DNA from: Thermoplasmata archaeon
GTDB lineage: Archaea > Thermoplasmatota > Thermoplasmata > SG8-5
DNA: 12,038 nucleotides
NCBI GenBank assembly: GCA_030655715.1
Contig: JAUSPR010000126.1
Span: 1 to 12,038, forward strand
Direction: 5' to 3'
Below are positions 6,748 to 12,038 of this stretch, one piece after another; position 1 is the first letter of the stretch; the number at the start of each line of letters is the position of its first letter. Both the position numbers and the translations under genes were made by a program. Under the pieces are notes generated by a model. The model saw only the letters and a list, made by a program, of their open reading frames with translations. It searched no databases and was not told the origin of the DNA.

Positions 6748-8259
6748 TTAACCTTCCAGATCTCCAGCGCATAAAACCTTGTGAATCTCCACCATAGCCA
6801 GAGTGTCCAGCTTGCAATATTCAAGAAGATTTTGTTTGATTTTTTGCTTTTCTTCGCCTTCGGGCAAAGCAATCATTCGGGCATACTCGACCATGGCTGT
6901 CCCGCCCTCCTGAACATCCAGGTCCTTGTATGACAATTTCGGAACCAGTACCGGCAGAACGTTCTTGAGGCTGTTACTGCCCTTGAAACCTGCATCACAA
7001 TAGAATTTCTTGAAAACCAGATACTGGTCCCAGAGCCTGGCAATGACCTTGTCAATGCGCGGCTTGTGCTCGGGGAATGCTTCGGCAATTTCCTCAAGGC
7101 GACCTTTCTCGAATGCCACATTGTAAACAATAATCGAACCAGTATCGCCCAGAACATCGAGAAGCGAGGTGATGAAAGGCACTCTCGGGTCATCTTCGGA
7201 ATCCTGGATGAACTCATGATGCTCAAGTTTTCCTTTCTTGAGAGTATGCACCGACCACTGGACAGTGAGCTGCTGCCAGGGCTTTGTACCTGTATGTATC
7301 GGTACGGCAAGTTGCATTGTCTCGAAGTCCATGAAATACAGAGGTTCTGACAGTTCGGCCATAAAGGCTTTCAAACCCGGCTTGTCAATTACTGGCTTTC
7401 CAGTTCGGCAGGCATCCAGGAACGGCTTCTGGTAAGACTTTCCCTTGAACCAATCCGGTAGCTGGTCAATCGTGATAAGACCCTTACTGTAAAACTCCCA
7501 CTTGTTGGCCCTGATATTGGGAATATTGAAGATGGATAATTCCGGAACATGCGCCCAGCAAACAGGTTTCAGCACGCATTCATACGGCTTGCCGCAGTGC
7601 GGGCCGATGCCAATTTCTGGCGGTTCGGAAGCTCTGAGGACCTTCCGCATAGTCTGAAGGTTCTCCGGAATATCCGACATCCTCTCATCAACAGCGTCAC
7701 TTTCATCGGACAGCGTGAAAAGCGAGCCTTCGGGATGCAGATAATCCGGGTTCAGATGCATTAAAAATATCTGGTCAACATCGAAATCATTTCCCTCCAG
7801 AACAAAACACTGGATAGCCAGGTCATCGATATGTTCGTCCTTGACCTTGGTGGACGATTTTACTTCGATTATGTCCACATGGCCGTTCCCGTGGTTCACC
7901 AGAATATCAACTTTAACATGAATCTCCTGGAAATTGAAGGCCGCCTCAAAGATGTATTTTTCGCCTTGGTCAATTGCCTTCTCGGTAAGCTCGACGGAAT
8001 TTTCAATGGGAAATGCGGGAATAGTCACCCCAACATACTGCCCGGTCGCCAGCTTGCCTGCGGCAGTTCCCTGGTCAAATCTGAACTGGGTGAAAGCATC
8101 AGGCCCGGGAAAGAGCTCCGGGCTGTGGGCCTTGTGGAAAAGGAGCAGGGGGCACTGGAGGCCGGCGAGGTACTTGCTTTTGCTGAGACCGGTTTTATCG
8201 GCATCCAAACTCTGGTTTGGAGCGGAGGGATGAGGGAGTTCGCGAGGAGGTTGGTCCAT
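6748..8259 (-). CDS. DUF2779-family nuclease: RecB/Cas4-like domain plus DEDDy-type exonuclease domain
   Basis: Putative DNA-processing enzyme of 503 aa. GLSKSKYLAGLQCP (24-37) is the usual N-terminus of the family. A PD-(D/E)xK core follows: D118 in HVKVDILV and E132-V-K134 in IIEVKSSTKVK. C36 together with C222, C228 and C234 makes a Cas4/AddB-like set of four cysteines for an Fe-S cluster. The C-terminal half is RNase H-like: D311/E313 in FMDFET, N380 and E384 in VYNVAFEKGRL, and Y481-x3-D485 in EYCKLDTLAM, the DEDDy pattern. The open frame extends upstream to 8436, but those 59 codons run through repeat hairpins and look noncoding. ATG 8259 is chosen because a TATA box lies about 25 nt upstream (leaderless). 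A hairpin copy (8204-8221) encodes residues 13-19. Confidence 0.88.
   Translation of the reverse strand: MDQPPRELPHPSAPNQSLDADKTGLSKSKYLAGLQCPLLLFHKAHSPELFPGPDAFTQFRFDQGTAAGKLATGQYVGVTIPAFPIENSVELTEKAIDQGEKYIFEAAFNFQEIHVKVDILVNHGNGHVDIIEVKSSTKVKDEHIDDLAIQCFVLEGNDFDVDQIFLMHLNPDYLHPEGSLFTLSDESDAVDERMSDIPENLQTMRKVLRASEPPEIGIGPHCGKPYECVLKPVCWAHVPELSIFNIPNIRANKWEFYSKGLITIDQLPDWFKGKSYQKPFLDACRTGKPVIDKPGLKAFMAELSEPLYFMDFETMQLAVPIHTGTKPWQQLTVQWSVHTLKKGKLEHHEFIQDSEDDPRVPFITSLLDVLGDTGSIIVYNVAFEKGRLEEIAEAFPEHKPRIDKVIARLWDQYLVFKKFYCDAGFKGSNSLKNVLPVLVPKLSYKDLDVQEGGTAMVEYARMIALPEGEEKQKIKQNLLEYCKLDTLAMVEIHKVLCAGDLEG
8201..8223 (+). repeat. hairpin repeat inside the 5' end of the nuclease gene
   Basis: GCAT precedes TCCAAAC (8204-8210), loop TCTG, and GTTTGGA (8215-8221), a perfect 7-bp stem. 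It lacks the bulged A. It lies within the first 20 codons of the gene on the opposite strand, ahead of the conserved protein region. Confidence 0.7.
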
Positions 8260-8279
8260 GAGGGGGGATTGGGGATGGG

Positions 8280-8287
8280 TTATAAAA
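8280..8287 (-). promoter_or_regulatory. TATA box of the nuclease gene (leaderless)
   Basis: On the minus strand this reads TTTTATAA within CCCTTTTATAACCC. Its centre is about 25 nt from the A of ATG 8259, so the message should begin at or next to the start codon. This decides the start against the longer open frame. Confidence 0.65.
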
Positions 8288-8340
8288 GGGCGGGGGTGGC
8301 GTTCGTTCCCAGAATGTCTGGTTGTTGGGTACTTTTTTCG

Positions 8341-8363
8341 GTATCCGAACTGTGGTTTGGAGG
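8341..8363 (+). repeat. hairpin repeat
   Basis: GTATCCGAAC-TGTG-GTTTGGAGG. Arms TCCGAAC (8344-8350) and GTTTGGA (8355-8361) pair with one G-T wobble. It is preceded by a T-run (ACTTTTTTCG). No bulged A is present in this variant. Confidence 0.75.
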
Positions 8364-8373
8364 TGTTTTTCTG

Positions 8374-8396
8374 GTATCCAAAGCTATGCTTTGGAC
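8374..8396 (+). repeat. hairpin repeat, perfect 8-bp stem
   Basis: GTATCCAAAGC-TAT-GCTTTGGAC: arms TCCAAAGC (8377-8384) and GCTTTGGA (8388-8395). It sits 33 nt after the previous copy in the same orientation, and both are preceded by T-rich sequence and GGTAT. Confidence 0.8.
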
Positions 8397-8430
8397 GTTC
8401 TTGAAATTGTGATGGCTGGAAGAGGCCTTC

Positions 8431-8469
8431 CGTCAAAAGAATACCACGCGCCAGCCCTCAAGTTGGCGC
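8431..8469 (-). terminator. likely terminator of the rpoK-eno-rpsB operon
   Basis: A GCGCCA/TGGCGC stem (8448-8453 with 8464-8469) with a 10-nt loop lies 8 nt past the rpsB stop. On the minus strand a T-rich stretch (TATTCTTTTG) follows it. Archaeal termination relies mainly on the T-rich stretch, so the function is inferred. Confidence 0.45.
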
Positions 8470-8477
8470 ATTTCCGC

Positions 8478-9116
8478 CTATAATTGCGCTTCGAAGTCTT
8501 CGACTTCCATTCCGAATTCTTCATCGCTCTTGACGAGTCCCCTGCCCTTCATGTACTCTCTCGTAAGGAGCCAGTATACGGTGGCCAGTGCCCGCCTGCC
8601 CTTGTTGTTGGCAGGTATGATAATATCCATGTTCTTTGTCTCGTTATTGGCGTCACAAAGCCCGATAATCGGAATTCCAACGTTCAGGGCCTCGCGCACT
8701 GCCTGCTGGTCCGCGGCCGGATCCGTAACGAGCAATAACCGTGGCTCGATATAATCCCCCAGCGTGGGGTTGGTCAGGGTTCCGGGGACGAAACGTCCAG
8801 CAAAGTAATGAGCCCCTATCTTCTTGGCGAATGTACGCACTGGCTTCTGCCCGTACTGCCTTGCGGAGACAACCAGGATTTCTTCCGGAGCGAACGTGGA
8901 CAGGAATTTTCCTGCTGTCCTGATGCGCTGGTCTGTCTGTTTGAAATCCAGCATGTAAAGTCCGTCGCTCCGGACCTTGAATAGAAAGCGTTTCATGTCC
9001 GCGCTCTTCTGCTGGGTGCCGATATGCACTCCGGAACTGAGATAGCTCTCCTCCGGTATTAACAACGGCTGTTTTGTCTCTTGCTCTGCTTGCACTGCTT
9101 GCTCGGTATTGTCCAT
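8478..9116 (-). CDS. rpsB: 30S ribosomal protein uS2
   Basis: Small-subunit ribosomal protein S2 (archaeal/eukaryotic SA type), 212 aa. Motifs are GVHIGTQ (29-35), RFVPGTLTNP (108-117), NVGIPIIGLCDANN (145-158) and IPANNKGRRAL (167-177). An acidic, Gln-rich N-terminal extension (1-20) and an acidic tail flank the core. It is the last gene of rpoK-eno-rpsB. The ATG lies 2 nt after the eno stop, and a GGAGG ribosome binding site is inside the end of eno, so translation is coupled. Confidence 0.97.
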   Translation of the reverse strand: MDNTEQAVQAEQETKQPLLIPEESYLSSGVHIGTQQKSADMKRFLFKVRSDGLYMLDFKQTDQRIRTAGKFLSTFAPEEILVVSARQYGQKPVRTFAKKIGAHYFAGRFVPGTLTNPTLGDYIEPRLLLVTDPAADQQAVREALNVGIPIIGLCDANNETKNMDIIIPANNKGRRALATVYWLLTREYMKGRGLVKSDEEFGMEVEDFEAQL

Positions 9117-9118
9117 TA

Positions 9119-10324
9119 CTATGCCTCCAGGTCCTCTTCTATCCTGATGAGTTCGTTAAGTTTCGCTATCCTCTCGCCGCCCACAGCTCCGCACTTTATT
9201 GCATATGAGCCGAATGCGACGCCCAGATGAGCGATTGTATCGTCAGTTGTCTCGCCGCTCCTGTGCGAGATTACGGTCTTGTAACCGTTCTGCTTTGCCA
9301 GCTGCACTGTCTCATATGTGTCAGTCAGGGTGCCAATCTGGTTCGGCTTGATAAGTATTGCGTTTGCCGCGCCCTTCTTGATTCCGGTGGTGAGGCGTTC
9401 CTTATTGGTGACGAACAGGTCATCACCCACAATTATGCATTTCTTGCCCACCGCTTCGGTAAGGCTGGCATAGCCCTTGAAGTCGTTCTGGTCCATCGGG
9501 TCCTCGACCAGGTGTAATCCATATTCCTTCACCAGGCTGGCAACGAAGTCCACATGCTTCTCGGGTGTAAAGGACTTGTCCTTGTAAACGTATTTGCCCT
9601 TCTTGAAGTATTCCGATGCGGCCATGTCCAGTGCCGGAAGAACCTTGAATCCTAATTCGGAGCTGGCTTTGTCACAGGCCTCGACCTGTAATGACAATGC
9701 GTCCTCATTGCTGAGTGCGGCAACCCAGGCACCTTCGTCACCCTTGCCGATTGCTGCGCCAGGAAGCTTCTTCTTCAGCATCTGGCCCACGAGTTTGTGG
9801 GTGTACGCGTTTCCGAATACGCAATCAGACGTTTTCTTAGCCATCGAGATGACCAAAAACTCCTGAATGTCAGTGCCGCCTATTGCGTGACGACCGCCGC
9901 CTATAACATTGCCCAGTGGCTTTGGGATATCACTGGCGAGTGCGCCGCCCATGTACTTGTAAAGCGGAACTCCGTAAGCCGATGCCGCTGCTCTTGCCGC
10001 GGATAGGGATGTGGCAACTGCGAGGTTACCGCCGATGCGGGAGAAGTTCGGAGTGCCGTCAATCTGATGAAGTAAGGTATCAATGGCCCTCTGCTCGGAA
10101 GAGTCCATGCCAATAATCTGGGGAACTATCTCGTCTTCAAAAATCTTCACTGAAGCATCAACGCCCATCTTGGGGAAGGATTGTACCTCATGCTCGCCTG
10201 TGCTGGCTCCGCTCGGTGCTGCGACCATGCCGTAACCTGATTCAGTAAGAATTTCAACCTCAATGGTCTGGTTTCCCCGCGAATCAAGCACCTTTCTGGC
10301 CACTGCATTCTCGATGAAGCTCAT
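9119..10324 (-). CDS. eno: enolase (phosphopyruvate hydratase)
   Basis: Interconverts 2-phosphoglycerate and phosphoenolpyruvate in glycolysis/gluconeogenesis, in the cytosol. The sequence holds RKVLDSRGNQT (10-20), the mobile loop GAST (39-42), catalytic acid E197 in GDEG, metal ligands D233 (ALDMAAS), E274 (VEDP) and D301 (VGDDLFVTN), the catalytic base K326 in ILIKPNQIGT, HRSGET (354-359), and K377 in YAIKCGAVGGER. At 401 aa it is slightly shorter than bacterial enolases (about 430). It begins 9 nt after the rpoK stop, with a GGGGAT ribosome binding site, and is followed 2 nt later by rpsB. Confidence 0.97.
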   Translation of the reverse strand: MSFIENAVARKVLDSRGNQTIEVEILTESGYGMVAAPSGASTGEHEVQSFPKMGVDASVKIFEDEIVPQIIGMDSSEQRAIDTLLHQIDGTPNFSRIGGNLAVATSLSAARAAASAYGVPLYKYMGGALASDIPKPLGNVIGGGRHAIGGTDIQEFLVISMAKKTSDCVFGNAYTHKLVGQMLKKKLPGAAIGKGDEGAWVAALSNEDALSLQVEACDKASSELGFKVLPALDMAASEYFKKGKYVYKDKSFTPEKHVDFVASLVKEYGLHLVEDPMDQNDFKGYASLTEAVGKKCIIVGDDLFVTNKERLTTGIKKGAANAILIKPNQIGTLTDTYETVQLAKQNGYKTVISHRSGETTDDTIAHLGVAFGSYAIKCGAVGGERIAKLNELIRIEEDLEA

Positions 10325-10333
10325 TCATATCCC

Positions 10334-10510
10334 CTATAAAGCTGCTCTCTTGACTGTAATCGGGAGCATTCCTTTCTCGTACTCCAAAGTCGCGATGTCG
10401 ATAGGGTCAATCATATCTTCCGGAACCTTCAGGAGGACCGGAGCGCCCATGCTGATTTGCAATCCTCTTGCGCCGATTATCCTTGCCTTCTCAAATCTGG
10501 TATATCTCAT
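10334..10510 (-). CDS. rpoK: DNA-directed RNA polymerase subunit K (Rpb6/omega homologue)
   Basis: Small assembly subunit of archaeal RNA polymerase. [24 protein letters not shown] is the conserved Rpb6/omega core near the N-terminus, followed by the [17 protein letters not shown] motif. The open frame has an earlier ATG at 10531, but the TATA box (10544-10552) predicts transcription start near 10522, downstream of that codon. ATG 10510 has a GGTGAT ribosome binding site 6 nt away and gives 58 aa, matching the family's usual short N-terminus. First gene of the rpoK-eno-rpsB string; rpoN and the ribosomal genes that often precede it in archaea are absent, as nadX lies upstream. Confidence 0.93.
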   Translation of the reverse strand: MRYTRFEKARIIGARGLQISMGAPVLLKVPEDMIDPIDIATLEYEKGMLPITVKRAAL

Positions 10511-10543
10511 ATAATCACCAATGGAGGTCATCGTACATATTGG

Positions 10544-10552
10544 TTATATTAA
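10544..10552 (-). promoter_or_regulatory. TATA box of the rpoK-eno-rpsB operon
   Basis: On the minus strand this reads TTAATATAA. Start of transcription is expected about 26 nt downstream (near 10522), giving a short leader of about 12 nt to ATG 10510 that carries GGTGAT. Confidence 0.6.
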
Positions 10553-10571
10553 TAAGCCTTTGGATTCATTT

Positions 10572-10626
10572 TCCATGCCAAGTCCTGAGGGACATTTTAT
10601 CTCCATGCCAAGTCCTGAGGGACATT
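10572..10626 (+). repeat. tandem pair of hairpin repeats, 30-bp period
   Basis: A 25-bp sequence is repeated exactly at 10572-10596 and 10602-10626. Both contain AAGTCC-TGAG-GGACATT. In the second copy the outer arms also pair: GCCAA-GTCC-TGAG-GGAC-A-TTGGC with a single unpaired A. In the first copy only the inner stem is strong. The pair lies between nadX and the rpoK promoter. Confidence 0.9.
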
Positions 10627-10668
10627 GGCCCGTGTTTCATACCTGGCTAGTAAGGTTTGGAAATTGGT

Positions 10669-11475
10669 TTAAACGCCGACCCAGAAACTTCCGGCAATCT
10701 TCTTAACCGCGGAAATCAGTGACAGCGCAGCCAGATAGCTGGTGCGCGGGTTCTCGGGAAAAGGCATATTCCTTGTCCAGCATTCGATTTCTCCAAACTT
10801 TCCTTTGGCGATTATCCGGTGGGTATTGAGCGTTGCCTTGGGATCTATAATTATTTTCACGACAGTGCGCTCTATGCCTATGCCAGCCAGGCTTAGCGTT
10901 GCAGCGACATTGACATTCTTGGGGAAATATTTTACAGCGTCCTTGGCATGGCCGTTGAAAATGACCTTTGGGCGTTTGATGCTATCCAAATCGATACCTT
11001 TATTCTTGAGGTATTTCACGTTCCTGAACGCCTCCGGCGGTTTGTAGGACATGATTATTACCTCTTCTATCTCGGCAATAGCCGCGGCACAGATGCCTTC
11101 TATGCCGCAAACGGCGCCAGAGGGAATGTAGACCTTGCAGCCCTTCTGCTTGGCCAGGATACGGCATTTTTCCTTGAAATCGTCCTCGACAAAGGCGCCG
11201 ACACTCATGACCAATACATTTTTACCCATCTCCAGGGCCTTTGGAATGTATTCATGAACTGCTGACTGGGATGCAGTCTCAATTATTAGATCCGACTTTT
11301 CGAACGCGTCCTCCAGATTGTTTGCGTATCTGACTTTCTGGCATTCTGTCATCAGCTCTTCAACAGCCTTCTGCTTGGTGTCAAAGACATGAACCAGTTC
11401 AACTTCGTCCATTGTTTCGAGGAAACGTGCCAGTGTCTTTCCAATTGAACCGCATCCGATTATGGTCATCTTCAT
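10669..11475 (-). CDS. nadX: L-aspartate dehydrogenase (NAD biosynthesis)
   Basis: Oxidises L-aspartate to iminoaspartate with NAD(P)+, the first step toward quinolinate and NAD in organisms using NadX in place of NadB. The Rossmann motif GCGSIG (7-12) follows a short beta strand. IPSGAVCGIEGI (117-128), PKNVNVAATLSLAG (185-198) and H219 in NTHRI, the catalytic His position of the family, are all present. Length 268 aa is typical. The open frame extends to a TTG at 11487, with further ATGs at 11475 and 11469; 11475 is chosen because the TATA-like element predicts transcription start near 11486 and the protein aligns from there. Partner genes nadA and nadC are not in the window. Confidence 0.93.
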   Translation of the reverse strand: MKMTIIGCGSIGKTLARFLETMDEVELVHVFDTKQKAVEELMTECQKVRYANNLEDAFEKSDLIIETASQSAVHEYIPKALEMGKNVLVMSVGAFVEDDFKEKCRILAKQKGCKVYIPSGAVCGIEGICAAAIAEIEEVIIMSYKPPEAFRNVKYLKNKGIDLDSIKRPKVIFNGHAKDAVKYFPKNVNVAATLSLAGIGIERTVVKIIIDPKATLNTHRIIAKGKFGEIECWTRNMPFPENPRTSYLAALSLISAVKKIAGSFWVGV

Positions 11476-11508
11476 TTTATCTACCAATGCGACGGAAAGG
11501 CAATTTGG

Positions 11509-11515
11509 ATTTAAG
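11509..11515 (-). promoter_or_regulatory. candidate TATA box of nadX
   Basis: CTTAAAT on the minus strand, about 26 nt upstream of position 11486. It would give a leader of about 11 nt to ATG 11475. The match is modest. Confidence 0.4.
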
Positions 11516-11533
11516 CTTATCGAATGTCAACTA

Positions 11534-11572
11534 CCAGCCCCTTAAAAGGCTCGCATTCGTTATCGGGGCTGG
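11534..11572. other. perfect 8-bp inverted repeat upstream of nadX
   Basis: CCAGCCCC (11534-11541) and GGGGCTGG (11565-11572) enclose a 23-nt loop. The loop contains CATTCG, which is also complementary to CGAATG at 11521-11526. It could be an RNA hairpin or a protein-binding site; the orientation of any transcript is unknown. Confidence 0.55.
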
Positions 11573-11587
11573 AAGTCACATATGTAG

Positions 11588-11654
11588 GCCATGCGCCTAA
11601 CTATCGAAGCATATGGCTTCGATTTATTTTGTCAAGATACGTACGGCGCATGGC
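11588..11654. other. nested palindrome, possible structured RNA or element end
   Basis: GCCATGCGCC (11588-11597) and GGCGCATGGC (11645-11654) form a perfect 10-bp outer stem. Nested inside is ATCGAAGC-ATATG-GCTTCGAT (11603-11623), a perfect 8-bp stem that resembles the dispersed hairpins in sequence. On the plus strand the inner stem is followed by TTATTTTG. No protein-coding frame through here looks real. Confidence 0.5.
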
Positions 11655-11740
11655 GGTCTTCCTCTGCACCCATCCGTGTAACAACCACACAGATTTTCGA
11701 GCATGCGAACCCGAGTTTTCTTATTTACTGAATATTATCG

Positions 11741-11770
11741 GTATCCAAAGTCCTGAGGAACATTTGGAAC
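11741..11770 (+). repeat. bulged hairpin repeat, array unit 1
   Basis: GTATCCAAA-GTCC-TGAG-GAAC-A-TTTGGAAC. Outer arms TCCAAA (11744-11749) and TTTGGA (11763-11768) pair fully. The inner stem has one C-A mismatch, and the A at 11762 is unpaired. Confidence 0.85.
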
Positions 11771-11855
11771 AGAACTGAACGTTTGTTCGCTGGAGGGTGG
11801 AATTTCACCCTGGGCACCCAATCAATCGGATTCGATTTTCGAGCAGGTTTAATCG

Positions 11856-11883
11856 ACATCCGAAGCCTGAGGGCATTCGGAAC
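11856..11883 (+). repeat. bulged hairpin repeat, array unit 2
   Basis: ACATCCGAA-GCC-TGAG-GGC-A-TTCGGAAC. Outer arms TCCGAA (11859-11864) and TTCGGA (11876-11881) and the inner GCC/GGC pair fully, with A 11875 unpaired. Compared with unit 1, both sides of each stem have changed together. Confidence 0.85.
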
Positions 11884-12029
11884 GTTGGGGTGTTTTGGGC
11901 AGTTGGCTGGTGCCGTAGCCTTTACTCGTTATTATCTTTTGGAGCCTAGATAATCACCCTGGGCACCCATACAACACATAGATTTTCGAGCATGCGAACC
12001 CGAGTTTTCTTATTTACTGAATATTATCG

Positions 12030-12038
12030 GTATCCAAA
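12030..12038 (+). repeat. left arm of a hairpin repeat cut by the window end
   Basis: GTATCCAAA is the same left flank and arm as at 11741-11749, in array unit 3. The right half lies outside the window. Confidence 0.7.

Larger units (their letters stand above)
11666..12038 (+). repeat. tandem array of about 148-bp units, continues past the window
   Basis: Three units share the order GCACCCAT/A, then GATTTTCGAGCA, then a bulged hairpin. GCACCCA is at 11666, 11814 and 11963; GATTTTCGAGCA is at 11692, 11834 and 11981; hairpins begin at 11741, 11856 and 12030. Units 1 and 3 are identical over 59 bp (11691-11749 and 11980-12038). Unit 2 has 27 bp fewer between the GATTTTCGAGCA box and the hairpin. 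This fills most of the gene-free 11488-12038 stretch; I see no convincing ORF, tRNA or CRISPR array in it. Confidence 0.85.

Noticed and set aside
10521..10706. 61-residue open frame with a repeated SMPSPEGH peptide
   Set aside because: The peptide repeat is just the translated 30-bp tandem DNA repeat, and the frame overlaps the rpoK promoter and 5' end.
11534..11580. H/ACA guide RNA (stem followed by ACA at 11578)
   Set aside because: No kink-turn or pseudouridylation pocket is visible in the loop, and an ACA triplet alone is weak evidence.
11691..11749. tRNA-like T-arm (GGGTTCGCATGCTC on the minus strand)
   Set aside because: The loop lacks the conserved TTCRA pattern, and no acceptor, D or anticodon arms can be built around it.
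11524..11778. 84-residue open frame on the plus strand upstream of nadX
   Set aside because: It runs through the large inverted repeats and array unit 1, has no ribosome binding site and no family resemblance; treated as noncoding.
11666..12038. CRISPR array
   Set aside because: Units are about 148 bp with only three copies, an internally deleted middle copy and no short unique spacers; not the CRISPR pattern.

Overview
The window is from an archaeon. It carries an archaeal clamp-loader large subunit (RfcL), an archaeal-type Taw1/TYW1 tRNA wyosine enzyme, an rpoK-eno-rpsB (uS2) gene string, and several candidate TATA boxes about 25 nt upstream of start codons, as expected for leaderless archaeal mRNAs. 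Protein style is euryarchaeal-like; the sequence alone does not let me choose a phylum.

Layout. 1-219: intergenic, with repeat hairpins and the rfcL promoter. 220-3148 (+): tightly packed rfcL, taw1 and a DedA/VTT-like membrane protein gene. 3149-3351: a repeat hairpin, then a 16-bp palindrome beside a TATA box. 3352-5730 (+): three overlapping genes, an isochorismatase-fold hydrolase, a thioredoxin-reductase-like flavoprotein without its CxxC, and an RlmN-like radical SAM protein that keeps the C-terminal Cys but lacks the Cys matching E. coli C118. 5772-6644 (+): two small membrane proteins of unknown function. 6748-8259 (-): a DUF2779-family protein that joins a Cas4/RecB-like nuclease with Fe-S cysteines to a DEDDy-type exonuclease domain. 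8260-8477: its promoter, two or three repeat hairpins and a likely terminator. 8478-10510 (-): the rpoK-eno-rpsB operon. 10511-10668: rpoK promoter and a tandem pair of repeats. 10669-11475 (-): L-aspartate dehydrogenase (nadX). 11488-12038: a gene-free stretch with large inverted repeats, then a roughly 148-bp tandem array that runs off the end.

The main unexplained signal is a dispersed hairpin family, with at least nine full or partial copies in 12 kb and all but one outside genes. Its core is a T-C-C-R-A-A arm, an inner G(T)CC/GG(A)C stem, a TGAG loop, and usually a single unpaired A before the T-T-Y-G-G-A arm. Arms differ between copies but change in pairs (CCAAA/TTTGG against CCGAA/TTCGG; GTCC/GGAC against GCC/GGC), so pairing itself appears to be kept. 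A G(T/C)AT tetranucleotide usually sits directly 5' of the stem. This recalls bacterial REP elements and IS200/IS605 end hairpins, but no transposase is visible here.

Gene cooperation. rfcL and taw1 are coupled only by position (replication and tRNA-Phe modification). The isochorismatase, flavoprotein and radical SAM genes overlap and probably form one functional unit whose substrate is unknown. rpoK, eno and rpsB form a conserved archaeal information-processing/glycolysis operon. nadX supplies the first step of NAD synthesis.
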